Assembly (NCBI GenBank): GCA_014238125.1
Contig: JABABS010000007.1
Span: 1-56,441 of the forward strand
DNA from: Phycisphaerales bacterium
Lineage (GTDB): Bacteria > Planctomycetota > Phycisphaerae > Phycisphaerales > SM1A02
DNA length: 56,441 bases
Direction: 5' to 3'
Position 1 is the stretch's first letter, and every line of letters starts with the position of its first letter. Below the pieces are notes generated by a model that ran no database searches, was not told the DNA's origin, and saw only the letters and a program-made list of their open reading frames with translations. Position numbers and translations under genes: made by a program. Positions 25,518-34,054 of the stretch are shown in pieces.

Positions 25518-27083
25518 TCAAAAACCCACTGCTTGACCGTCGCGGCGCTGATCGCTCGCTCCCACCAATCCATTACTCAGACGATACACCGCTTGCCCGC
25601 CACCGAAGGCAACTGTGCGTTCTGCAGCAATTTCAAGTTCGTGACCGCGCATCCGAAGATCAGCGTAAACTTCCTCTGAAAAACCATCTTCAATCGCCAC
25701 TTTACGACCCCCAAGTAATTTCCACCTTGGTGCATCTAAAGCGGCTTGTGGGTTCTGATTTCCAAACATAATTCTGCACACAACTTGCAAATGTCCTTGA
25801 GGTTGCATTGGACCGCCCATGACACCAAAAGCCATTCGCGCCCCATTGTTGTCACAAAGCATCGCTGGAATAATTGTATGAAACGGTCGTTTTGATGCAG
25901 CCGAACTATTTGGGTGGTTTGGATCCGATGAAAAACCAAGCCCTCTATTTTGCAGAGCGATTCCTGTGTTTGGTATCACAATACCACTTCCAAATCCCTC
26001 GAAGTTACTTTGAATAAATGAAACAAGTCTACCACTGGCATCTCCTGCAGCTAGATACACCGTTGAGCTATATCGAGGTAGCGTTGCTTGGTTACAATCA
26101 CTTGCAGTTACGGAAATAGTAGCAGCGTGTTTTTTGAGTCGATCTTCTAAAAGCAAATCTTCGCACGTTCCAGAAATTTCAGGATCAGCAACATACGCGT
26201 GTGCATCCGCGAAGGCACATTTCATCGATTCAATTTGCAGATGCAATGTTTCAGAAGTGTCACACGAAGACAGATCTGCTTCTAACAACTGTAGAATTCC
26301 TAGTGCGATCAGTGCAGCAATTCCCTGCCCATTTGGAGGTAGTTCGTACAGTGTATTTTTACCACAAGACACACCAATGGGATCAACCCATTGGCAGGTA
26401 TGCGATGCAAGATCGTCAAATCGTAGAAGACCCCCTTCATTGAGTGCAGCGTCGTGCATGCAATTCGCCAATCGGCCATGGTAAAATGATACGCCGAGTG
26501 TTTGTGCAATTTCTTGCAGTGTTTTTCCGTGATCTGGAAGTGTGACAAAATCACCCACAGATGGGGGTGTTCCATTTGAAGTAAAAGTTTCTTTCCACGA
26601 AGTAAACCCTTCATACTTTATCGCGCCCCTCGCCCATCCTGCTGCAGTTTGTCTTGAAACATGGAACCCGTTATTTGCATAGTGCAACGCTGGTTCAAAA
26701 AGTGTTTCAAAATCAAGAACACCAAACTTTTCAGAAAGTGCAACCCAACCTGACACTGCACCGGGAACCGTGACTGGCGACCAACCTGTAGATTGTATAT
26801 CGTTGCCTTGAAAGAGCGCTGGAGATTTTCCAGATGCATTTAATCCGTGCAAACCATCATCATCGCTCACGATTGCAAATGCATCTGAACCAATTCCGTT
26901 TGCACATGGTTCTACAACTGTAAGTGCAATTGCACCAGCAATTGCTGCATCAACGGCGTTACCACCACGGCGTAACATCTCTAAGCCTGCTTGAGCTGCA
27001 AGCGGTTGCGAAGTTGCAACCACGTTGTTTGCAATTACTGCTTCTCGGCTCGATGGATAAGGCAATGACCAATCAAAACTCAT
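25518..27083 (-). CDS. ggt: Gamma-glutamyltransferase family protein (Ntn hydrolase)
   Basis: 521 residues. Cleaves or transfers gamma-glutamyl groups after self-processing before a catalytic Thr. Seen: ANNVVATSQPLAAQAGLEMLRRGGNAVDAAIA near the start (in short pieces), VEPCANGIGSDAF, and YSSTVYLAAGD with Thr341 as the expected nucleophile, then FIQSNFEGFGSGIVIPNTG and the GGPMQPQGHLQV region. No signal peptide, so it is probably cytoplasmic, unlike E. coli Ggt. ATG overlaps the mnmA stop by 4 nt, so it is translated after mnmA. The substrate could be something other than glutathione. Confidence 0.9.
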   Translation of the reverse strand: MSFDWSLPYPSSREAVIANNVVATSQPLAAQAGLEMLRRGGNAVDAAIAGAIALTVVEPCANGIGSDAFAIVSDDDGLHGLNASGKSPALFQGNDIQSTGWSPVTVPGAVSGWVALSEKFGVLDFETLFEPALHYANNGFHVSRQTAAGWARGAIKYEGFTSWKETFTSNGTPPSVGDFVTLPDHGKTLQEIAQTLGVSFYHGRLANCMHDAALNEGGLLRFDDLASHTCQWVDPIGVSCGKNTLYELPPNGQGIAALIALGILQLLEADLSSCDTSETLHLQIESMKCAFADAHAYVADPEISGTCEDLLLEDRLKKHAATISVTASDCNQATLPRYSSTVYLAAGDASGRLVSFIQSNFEGFGSGIVIPNTGIALQNRGLGFSSDPNHPNSSAASKRPFHTIIPAMLCDNNGARMAFGVMGGPMQPQGHLQVVCRIMFGNQNPQAALDAPRWKLLGGRKVAIEDGFSEEVYADLRMRGHELEIAAERTVAFGGGQAVYRLSNGLVGASDQRRDGQAVGF

Positions 27084-28168
27084 GAGACGTGTTCAATCCA
27101 ACCACCCGCAATTACTCTAGTTCCCTCATAACAAACGACGGCTTGACCGGGAGCACCGCCACGCTGTGGCGAATCGAAAACTACTTCTATTCCTAGCTCT
27201 GTAACTCGAACTTTAGCAGGCGCATCTTGTGAGTTGTACCTAATTTGAGCAGTGCAAGGAATCCAATCATCTGGTTTTTCGATAAGCCAGTTTGTACTTT
27301 TTGCATGTACAACATTGCAGTTAAGTTGATCTTCACCTCCAATTGTCACTGTATTGAGCACGGGATTTTTTGCAACAACATAAACAGGCTTGCTCATTGC
27401 AATACCGAGACCGCGGCGTTGACCAATCGTATAATTCTGATGGCCTTTATGCGATCCGACAACATTTCCTTCGGCATCAAATACTTCTCCAACTTTCATA
27501 CTTCCGGGTGTACGTTTTGCAATGATATTTGCATAATTGTCATCTGGAACGAAACAAATGTCTTGAGAATCTGGTTTGTTTGCAACTGGCAAGTCGAACT
27601 TTTTAGCAAGATCACGCACTTCATCTTTTTGGAGATGACCAATTGGTAATAGCATTTCGTCAAGTCGATCGCGAGTTGCACCAAAAAGTACATAACTTTG
27701 ATCTTTTGAATCATCTGCGCCCCTGTGTAACTCCGCTCCATTGGGATTATGTAACACTTGCGCGTGATGCCCAGAAGCAACATACTCTGCACCAATTGTT
27801 TTAGCATATTGGTGAAGACGACCAAACTTCAACCAATCATTGCATCGAACACAAGGATTTGGCGTTCTTCCAGCATTGTATTCATCTACGAAATAATCGA
27901 TAATTCGACCAAATTCATCTTTAAAATCGAGGGCGTAAAACGTTGCGCCAAGCTTTGCACAAACATAGCGAGCATCGTGGGCATCGTTGATCGAACAGCA
28001 ACCTTTGTGTTTTATTTTAAGTTGCTGTTCCTGATTTGTAGAAAGATCTTCGCCAACTGTACCAAGTCGCATAAAACAGCCTACAACCTCATGACCATCT
28101 TGCTGCAGAATCGCAGCCGCAACTGAAGAATCGACCCCGCCAGACATTGCCATCAATATTTTAGCCAT
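27080..28168 (-). CDS. mnmA: tRNA-specific 2-thiouridylase MnmA
   Basis: Installs the 2-thio group on U34 of Lys, Glu and Gln tRNAs using ATP and a persulfide. 362 residues. Seen: PP-loop MSGGVDSSV (8-16), catalytic Cys106 in NPCVRCND, and persulfide-forming Cys205 in SQDICFVPD; the downstream beta-barrel region GQRRGLGIA and QIRYNSQDAPAKV is present. ATG is 6 nt from TAAAAT on the minus strand, implying a leaderless mRNA. Divergent from the RNase HII-like gene with only 48 nt between starts. Confidence 0.96.
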   Translation of the reverse strand: MAKILMAMSGGVDSSVAAAILQQDGHEVVGCFMRLGTVGEDLSTNQEQQLKIKHKGCCSINDAHDARYVCAKLGATFYALDFKDEFGRIIDYFVDEYNAGRTPNPCVRCNDWLKFGRLHQYAKTIGAEYVASGHHAQVLHNPNGAELHRGADDSKDQSYVLFGATRDRLDEMLLPIGHLQKDEVRDLAKKFDLPVANKPDSQDICFVPDDNYANIIAKRTPGSMKVGEVFDAEGNVVGSHKGHQNYTIGQRRGLGIAMSKPVYVVAKNPVLNTVTIGGEDQLNCNVVHAKSTNWLIEKPDDWIPCTAQIRYNSQDAPAKVRVTELGIEVVFDSPQRGGAPGQAVVCYEGTRVIAGGWIEHVS

Positions 28169-28174
28169 TTGTAT

Positions 28175-28208
28175 ATTTTAGTCGGAATTGGTGATGTACC
28201 GCTATCAT
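28175..28208. promoter_or_regulatory. Compact divergent promoter pair, mnmA and RNase HII-like gene
   Basis: Minus strand TAAAAT (28180-28175) stands 6 nt before the mnmA ATG. Plus strand TATCAT (28203-28208) stands 8 nt before the ATG at 28217. The two promoters must share the same 48 nt. Confidence 0.5.
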
Positions 28209-28216
28209 CTACAAAT

Positions 28217-29167
28217 ATGTTGGTTTATGCAGGTATTGATGAGGCTGGGTATGGTCCAATGTTCGGTCCACTTTGCGTAGGGGCATCGGTCATGGTTCTA
28301 GAAAATTATGATCCTGCAGATGGTGAACCTGACCTTTGGGAAATTTTGAACAACGCAATTTGTAAAAAAAGAAGTGATCGCAGGAAACGCATTGCAGTCA
28401 ACGATTCAAAAAAGCTCAAATCTAGCTCAACTCCCAAAGGTTTAAAACATTTAGAACGTGGCGTACTCTCTTTTCTAGCCACAGTGCCGGTATCAGACAC
28501 TGAATTTTTTACATCTGTTGGATGTGCGCTTCCAAAAAAGCCGTGGACAACATTAGAAACAAAATTCCCAATAGCAATGGATCCAAGTTCATTACAAATT
28601 GACATTGCTTGTCTTGAACGTGAGTTGCAACGTTCTGGCGTACGTTGTGATTGGTTAACCTGTAAATCAATAGATGTAAAAAATTACAACGAACGTACTA
28701 CTTTAGCTTCCAAAGCAGCATTGAATTTTGCAACTGCAATGCAACTTGTCGAATCTATTGCTTCTAAATTTCCTACCGAACACCCGCGGATCATGATCGA
28801 CCGCCACGGTGGTCGAATTCGATACCGCCAAGATTTACAGCAAGCATGGCCTGATGCGAAAATTCAAATTCTCGTTGAAAATAATGAGATGAGTCGGTAC
28901 CGCCTTGATATAGATGGTCGAAAAGTCACAATGACATTTGCATCAAGGAGTGACGAAAAACATATGCCCGTCGCGCTTGCTTCGATGATTGCGAAGTTCA
29001 CCCGTGAACTTCACATGCTACGATTCAACAAATATTTTGCAACACTCGTCGAAGGCATCAAGCCAACTGCGGGGTATGTCCAAGACGGTCGCCGATTCCT
29101 CAAAGAAATCGAACCGATTCTAGAGCAGAATAACCTCGCTCGTGAGTACCTAATCCGCAATAGTTAA
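28217..29167 (+). CDS. Divergent RNase HII-like protein
   Basis: 316 residues from ATG 28217. YAGIDEAGYGPMFGPL (4-19) is an RNase HII first motif with Tyr in place of Arg (DEAGRG is usual), with Asp8 and Glu9. VNDSKKL matches the INDSKKL loop, MIDRHGGR (Asp195) replaces the VDG strand, and SMIAKFTRE (Glu264) matches the final SILAKVTRD motif. All four acidic positions are therefore filled, so nuclease activity is plausible. It is about 100 residues longer than ordinary RNase HII, with inserts after motif 1 and around 95-165. A separate ordinary rnhB may exist elsewhere. Substrate unknown. Confidence 0.75.
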   Translation: MLVYAGIDEAGYGPMFGPLCVGASVMVLENYDPADGEPDLWEILNNAICKKRSDRRKRIAVNDSKKLKSSSTPKGLKHLERGVLSFLATVPVSDTEFFTSVGCALPKKPWTTLETKFPIAMDPSSLQIDIACLERELQRSGVRCDWLTCKSIDVKNYNERTTLASKAALNFATAMQLVESIASKFPTEHPRIMIDRHGGRIRYRQDLQQAWPDAKIQILVENNEMSRYRLDIDGRKVTMTFASRSDEKHMPVALASMIAKFTRELHMLRFNKYFATLVEGIKPTAGYVQDGRRFLKEIEPILEQNNLAREYLIRNS

Positions 29168-29228
29168 AACACAATATCGTTATTTATCGCCAAAAAACAC
29201 AGATTTAAAGTAATTTTCTAAAAAGTTG

Positions 29229-29256
29229 TTGACGAGAGGTTTTGTATTGATACAAT
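29229..29256 (+). promoter_or_regulatory. fusA promoter
   Basis: TTGACG (29229-29234), 16-nt spacer, TACAAT (29251-29256). Predicted start near 29263, leaving a leader of about 290 nt before fusA. One of the best sigma-70-type matches in the window. Confidence 0.75.
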
Positions 29257-29262
29257 GTTGGG

Positions 29263-29552
29263 CTTGCCACTCTTTTTGACGATCGGCGTCAATCTAAAAG
29301 TGGTTGAATTGGGCGTTACAGCGGAAAAGGAGATTTACCGTTGCAAGAAGATGAAGAAGAAGACGCCCGGCTGCATTGACGGTTTTCCCGAATGGGAAGT
29401 GACCCGAATGTGAACCGGGTCAACAATTATGCAGCCAATCACTCGATTGGTGAAGTAAAACTAAAATAGAAACCAAGTCGCCTTCGGTAGGCGATCATTG
29501 TTATTGAAAAGGAACGCTACGGTTTAATGCTGTAGCAAGAAAGTGAATTACC
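29263..29552 (+). ncRNA. Structured 5' leader RNA of fusA, class not recognised
   Basis: The 385-nt gap before fusA holds a promoter and this leader. Helices read by eye: P1 CCACT/AGTGG (29267-29271 with 29299-29303) topped by TTGACG/CGTCAA; P2 GGGCGT/ACGCCC (29311-29316 with 29363-29368) enclosing P2a CAGCGG/CCGTTG; P3 GGCTGCAT/ATGCAGCC (29369-29376 with 29429-29436) enclosing TTCCC/GGGAA and TGACCCG/CGGGTCA; P4 CCAATC/GATTGG (29435-29450), sharing two bases with P3; P5 TCGCCT/AGGCGA (29478-29494); P6 GCTACGG/CTGTAGC (29516-29536), ending 16 nt before the ATG. No tmRNA, RNase P, SRP or known riboswitch core was recognised. Likely a cis-regulatory leader, possibly autoregulated by translation state. 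Confidence 0.7.
29341..29379 (+). CDS. Possible acidic leader peptide in the fusA leader
   Basis: TTG start, 12 codons, TGA; product MQEDEEEDARLH. AAGGAG (29327-29332) stands 8 nt upstream and falls in the loop of hairpin P2a. Translation would melt P2 and reach into the 5' arm of P3. A second frame, ATG at 29351 to TGA at 29413 (20 residues), has a weaker ribosome site. Speculative. Confidence 0.3.
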   Translation: MQEDEEEDARLH

Positions 29553-31664
29553 ATGGATTTATATCTAAACAAAACAAGAAACATTGGCATTTGTGCCCAC
29601 ATCGATGCTGGCAAGACAACAGTAACCGAACGAGTGTTGTACTACACAGGTAAGAGTTACAAAATCGGTGAAGTGCACGAGGGTACCGCAACAATGGACT
29701 TCCTCGAAGAAGAACAAGAGCGAGGCATTACCATTCAGTCTGCTGCAACAACATGCCCATGGGAATTTGACGGTGAAACATACACAATCAACTTGATTGA
29801 CACTCCCGGACACGTTGATTTCACCATTGAAGTTGAACGATCCATGCGAGTGCTCGACGGTGCAGTTGCCGTTTTCGATGCAAAAGAAGGCGTTGAAGCA
29901 CAATCCGAAACTGTCTGGCGTCAAGCAGATCGATACAATGTCCCACGCCTCTGCCTCATCAATAAGATGGACAAAATTGGTGCTGACTTTGAATTCAGTT
30001 ACAACACTATCCGCGAACGCCTTGGTGCGAACGCTGTCGCAGTGCAATTACCAATTGGTGCAGGCGACACATTCGAAGGCATCATTGACCTCATTGAAAT
30101 GAAAGCCTACTACTTTGACAGTTGCGAAATGGGTGCAGTTGTAGAACAACGTGAAATTCCCGCAGATATGCAAGAAATGGCTGAACTTTGGAAGCATGAC
30201 ATTGTTGAGCGTATCGCTGAACTTGATGACGAACTCACCTTGCTCTACCTCGAAGACGAATCAGCAATCACACCAGAGCAACTCAAAGCAGCTCTTCGTC
30301 GCGCAACTCTAGAATTGCGTGCATTTCCAACATTCTGTGGTTCAGCACTCAAAAACATCGGTGTACAACGCGTCCTCAACGGTGTTATCGAATACCTTCC
30401 AAACCCAACTGAAGTTCCAAGCGTTGAGGGTACAAATCCTAAAGATGAATCTGAAAAACTCACTCGTGCACACAACGATGATGCACCTTTCTCTGGCCTC
30501 GTCTTCAAAGTAGTAAATGATTCGCATGGTGACCTCACCTATGTTCGTGTCTACTCTGGGCGACTTGAAAAAGGAAGCCGAGTGCTCAATCCAGTCAACG
30601 GACGAAAAGAAAATGTTTCACGTATTTACGAAATGCATGCGAAGGATCGTAAAGCACTTGATTTTGCTCCAGCAGGATCCATTGTCGCAGTCGTTGGTTT
30701 GAAAAATTCAGGCACTGGTGATACCCTTTGCGATATTAACAACCCAATCGTTCTTGAACGAATGCACTTTCCTGACCCTGTGATTTCGATGTCGATCGAA
30801 CCACTTACAAACGAAGACAAAAAGAAACTTGGCGAAGCGCTCACAACAATTACACGAGAAGATCCTTCATTCCGTGCACGATATAACGATGAAACCGGTG
30901 AAACAATTATCTCTGGTATGGGTGAACTTCACCTTGAAATCGTGAAGAACAAACTGACTCGTGATTTAAAAATCGGTGTCAATGTCGGTACACCTCGAGT
31001 AAGTTATCGCGAGACAATCACCGGAACTGCTGAAAATGTTCGTGGCAAGTTTGTTAAGCAATCTGGTGGTCGCGGCCAGTTTGGTGATGTTGTTCTCAAC
31101 GCTCGACCAATGACAGAGGCAGAAGCAACTGAACAAGAACTCACTATGAAAAATGGCGTAGTCTTTGTCGAAAAAATTTCTGGTGGTGCTATTCCTCGCG
31201 AATACATTTCATCTGTTGAGGCTGGTGTACGTGCAGCTACTGCATCGGGCATCCTTGGTGGATATCCACTCGTGAATGTATGTATTGAATTGATTGATGG
31301 TTCTTATCACGAAGTTGACTCAAGTCAAGTTGCGTTTGAACAAGCGGGCGCGCTCGGTTGCCGTCAAGCGTGTACGCTAGCGAAACTTGCACTGCTTGAA
31401 CCAATTATGAAAGTAACAATTACGACACCAGATGAATACTTTGGTTCAGTCAGTGGCGACCTTGCAAGCCGCAGGGGTCAAATCAACGACTCAGAGGTTC
31501 GTGGTGTCGTACGAATCATCAATGCAGAAGTCCCATTGTCAGAAATGTTTGGCTACACAACAGTCTTACGTGGCATGACCCAAGGCCGTGCTTCCTCCAC
31601 AATGGAACCATCTGAATATAAACTCATGCCAGACAGTCTTAAGAAGGAAGTTTTGGCTTCGTAA
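29553..31664 (+). CDS. fusA: Translation elongation factor G
   Basis: GTPase that drives ribosomal translocation. 703 residues, normal length. Seen: G1 [19 protein letters not shown] (15-33), G2 region [12 protein letters not shown]3 DTPGHVDF, G4 NKMDK and G5 GSALKN; domain [14 protein letters not shown], domain [12 protein letters not shown], and domain [10 protein letters not shown] and the GYPLVN loop. It stands alone rather than in the rpsL-rpsG-fusA-tuf string. Planctomycetes often hold several EF-G paralogues, so this may be one of these. The long structured leader implies its own control. ribD follows after 30 nt. Confidence 0.93.
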   Translation: MDLYLNKTRNIGICAHIDAGKTTVTERVLYYTGKSYKIGEVHEGTATMDFLEEEQERGITIQSAATTCPWEFDGETYTINLIDTPGHVDFTIEVERSMRVLDGAVAVFDAKEGVEAQSETVWRQADRYNVPRLCLINKMDKIGADFEFSYNTIRERLGANAVAVQLPIGAGDTFEGIIDLIEMKAYYFDSCEMGAVVEQREIPADMQEMAELWKHDIVERIAELDDELTLLYLEDESAITPEQLKAALRRATLELRAFPTFCGSALKNIGVQRVLNGVIEYLPNPTEVPSVEGTNPKDESEKLTRAHNDDAPFSGLVFKVVNDSHGDLTYVRVYSGRLEKGSRVLNPVNGRKENVSRIYEMHAKDRKALDFAPAGSIVAVVGLKNSGTGDTLCDINNPIVLERMHFPDPVISMSIEPLTNEDKKKLGEALTTITREDPSFRARYNDETGETIISGMGELHLEIVKNKLTRDLKIGVNVGTPRVSYRETITGTAENVRGKFVKQSGGRGQFGDVVLNARPMTEAEATEQELTMKNGVVFVEKISGGAIPREYISSVEAGVRAATASGILGGYPLVNVCIELIDGSYHEVDSSQVAFEQAGALGCRQACTLAKLALLEPIMKVTITTPDEYFGSVSGDLASRRGQINDSEVRGVVRIINAEVPLSEMFGYTTVLRGMTQGRASSTMEPSEYKLMPDSLKKEVLAS

Positions 31665-31694
31665 CGCTCAAAGTCGCGTACTATATCTAGGCAC

Positions 31695-32798
31695 ATGCCT
31701 ACAACAATTTCAGATTTTATGCTCCATGCCCGTGAACTTGCTGTTCGCGGGCATGGTTTCGTTGAGCCCAACCCAATGGTTGGTTGCGTCCTTGTAAACA
31801 ACCAAAATAAAATAGTTGGTACTGGATATCACGAAAAGTGTGGTGAAGCACACGCAGAAATCAACGCACTCAACGCAGCAGGCTCACTTGCAAAAGGTGC
31901 AACCGCTTACGTCACACTTGAACCATGCAACCATCAAGGTAAAACTGGTCCATGTTCCCAAGCACTCATCGATGCAGGAATTTCTAAAGTTGTGATCGGT
32001 TGTGCAGATCTAAACCTAGAAGCATCGGGTGGCGGGGCGTACCTTGCAAACAACGGAGTTGAAGTCATTTTTCTAGATGATGAACTGTGTAAAACAATAC
32101 TTGCACCGTTCCTTCATAGAATACGAACTGGTTTTCCATGGGTCATCTGTAAATGGGCACAAACAGCTGATGGGTACATCGAAACCCCTGAAGGTGAAGA
32201 CCCATGGATCAGTTGCGAAGCAAGTCAGCAGTTGGTGCACGAAGAACGAGGCCGGGTTGATGCAATTATTGTTGGTATTGGAACAGTTGTTGCAGATAAC
32301 CCAAGCCTCACAGTGCGGCATTCGACTGCGCATCGAACACCTCTCCGAGTCATCGTTGATCCTACGCTTAGGTTACCGCACAATTCGATCGTACTTGACG
32401 GAGAAGTTCCTACATTGATTGCGCATGGTAAAGACGCAAACCTGAATGAATTGAAAGACCGCGCTGTTTCTTTTTTAGAATTACCAAATATAGATGGCGC
32501 ACTGGATCTTCGTCCACTCATGAGCCATCTAGTAAACGAATATGATGCGACAAATGTCATTGTTGAAGGCGGCAGAACAATGTTTGAGCACGTCTTCGAT
32601 CAGCATCTTGCAAATGAACTTTGGGTATTCACATCACAAAGGACAATCGGCGATCAAAAACTAGCGAATATGAAATCGCTTTTTGACTCTCTTGATTGCA
32701 CCCTAGAATATAAACACAAATCTGAAGACGATTCAGTTTGTCATTTTTTCGTGGACTGTAAAAACAATTCGAGCACTTCGCCAGTATCCGCAGAGTGA
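31695..32798 (+). CDS. ribD: Bifunctional riboflavin biosynthesis deaminase/reductase
   Basis: Second and third steps of riboflavin synthesis. 367 residues. N-terminal zinc deaminase: His53 and Glu55 in HAEINAL, Cys78 and Cys87 in EPCNHQGKTGPC. C-terminal NADPH reductase: VICKWAQTADGYI, RGRVDAIIVGIGTVVADNPSLTVR in short segments, and NVIVEGG. A TACTAT -10-like hexamer lies 10 nt before the ATG. The last 58 nt overlap the 3' end of the DUF4340 gene on the other strand. Confidence 0.95.
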   Translation: MPTTISDFMLHARELAVRGHGFVEPNPMVGCVLVNNQNKIVGTGYHEKCGEAHAEINALNAAGSLAKGATAYVTLEPCNHQGKTGPCSQALIDAGISKVVIGCADLNLEASGGGAYLANNGVEVIFLDDELCKTILAPFLHRIRTGFPWVICKWAQTADGYIETPEGEDPWISCEASQQLVHEERGRVDAIIVGIGTVVADNPSLTVRHSTAHRTPLRVIVDPTLRLPHNSIVLDGEVPTLIAHGKDANLNELKDRAVSFLELPNIDGALDLRPLMSHLVNEYDATNVIVEGGRTMFEHVFDQHLANELWVFTSQRTIGDQKLANMKSLFDSLDCTLEYKHKSEDDSVCHFFVDCKNNSSTSPVSAE

Positions 32799-34054
32799 AG
32801 ACGCAATACGTTCTCTCCGTTGTCTAGAATCCACGAACCATCTTTCTGTTGTGCAACACGAACAGTATCTAATGGCATGCGGTCGTAGCCTTCAAATGTA
32901 ATTGTCGCCACTTGTAATTTTCTAGGGTACGGCCCTATGGCAACTGAAACCGGTCGAGACTCAAGTATCCACGAAAGCAGAGCTCGAATATCTTCTTGCT
33001 CAACAATTTTATCGCCTCTAGTTTCATCAACCCAAGTATTTAATTCGCGGCGTAGCATTGTTTCGCTATCTTTTGATGCAATTCGAACTCTCTTTATATC
33101 AAATGGTGAGACACCACTTCCTGTTGGTGCTGCAATGATTTCAGCAGTTGGGAATAATTGTGACAATGCCTGCCAATTCATACTAAACACCATTGGTGTG
33201 TTTTCTAATTTGACATATCGATTTTGAGAACCTGCAGAAACTCGTCCACCAATCAAAATTGTTTGTGTTTCACCATTTGAATCTGTAATTGCAAGCGAAG
33301 CACGTGGCGAGAGAAGAGAAAACAATGCAAGATCATCCGGTTCATCAACTACAAATGAACCAAGTTTCACGGATGCCAATCGTCCAATCCATTCCGTGAG
33401 CGCATCGTCGTGCACCCTTGAAGAAACTGGTTCTTGAATCATCCACTTTCCACTTGAACGATCTAATGCAAGCATGTCATTGTCGATTCTTCGTTCGATT
33501 CTCTGGACATCAACTGCCAACTCTGGAAACAAGCGAATGTCCCGCCAATACCGATGGTCAGTATCAAGTGCGAGTTGGTGCAGTGATTGTGAAACTGTTA
33601 CTGGTGGTCCACCGTTAACAGCAGCGTACGCTCTACCGCCAAGTGTCATTCGACCGAGTGCAATCCTAATTGATTCTTCTTTGGTTGCAAGTGTAAGACT
33701 GTTTGCTTTTTCACCAAGACCAAGTGTTTCTTTTAAAACATCACCTTCTACAACACCCATTTGCAACAAACCTTGTGCTCGATCTATAACGTTTAGCATC
33801 GAATTTGTGTCCATTCTGCACATAAATGGTCGTGTTTGCCACCAAATTCCCTCTACGCGTTCGAACACAATTTTTTCACCCTTCCTATTCAATGTGATCG
33901 TTTCAATCTCACTCCAAGAGATTGTGTTTTGTGGGAGTAACAGCACAACTTCATCCTGCTGATCCAAAACTTCTATTGAACGTTGCCACATTGCAAAACC
34001 AGAAAGCGTGAGTGCGACAAGAACGAGTATCCATACATGTGCAGTGCGAATCAT
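32741..34054 (-). CDS. DUF4340 domain protein of the Gld-like ABC locus
   Basis: 437 residues from ATG 34054, which overlaps the upstream permease stop by 4 nt; a start 27 codons earlier would lie deep in that gene. One N-terminal membrane helix (about 7-25) anchors a large periplasmic part. ITLNRKGEKIVFERVEGIWWQT and repeated beta-rich units (IRIALGRMTLGGRAYA, QTILIGGRVSAGSQNRYVKL) match DUF4340, a beta-propeller-like family found next to GldG-type ABC genes. Probably a periplasmic partner of the ABC complex. The 58-nt tail overlap with ribD is unusually long. Confidence 0.82.
   Translation of the reverse strand: MIRTAHVWILVLVALTLSGFAMWQRSIEVLDQQDEVVLLLPQNTISWSEIETITLNRKGEKIVFERVEGIWWQTRPFMCRMDTNSMLNVIDRAQGLLQMGVVEGDVLKETLGLGEKANSLTLATKEESIRIALGRMTLGGRAYAAVNGGPPVTVSQSLHQLALDTDHRYWRDIRLFPELAVDVQRIERRIDNDMLALDRSSGKWMIQEPVSSRVHDDALTEWIGRLASVKLGSFVVDEPDDLALFSLLSPRASLAITDSNGETQTILIGGRVSAGSQNRYVKLENTPMVFSMNWQALSQLFPTAEIIAAPTGSGVSPFDIKRVRIASKDSETMLRRELNTWVDETRGDKIVEQEDIRALLSWILESRPVSVAIGPYPRKLQVATITFEGYDRMPLDTVRVAQQKDGSWILDNGENVLRLHSADTGEVLELFLQSTKK

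Noticed and set aside
29263-29552. The fusA leader as tmRNA, RNase P, SRP or 6S RNA
   Set aside because: None of the diagnostic sequences is present (no tRNA-like ends with T-arm, no conserved P4 core of RNase P, no SRP tetraloop domain).
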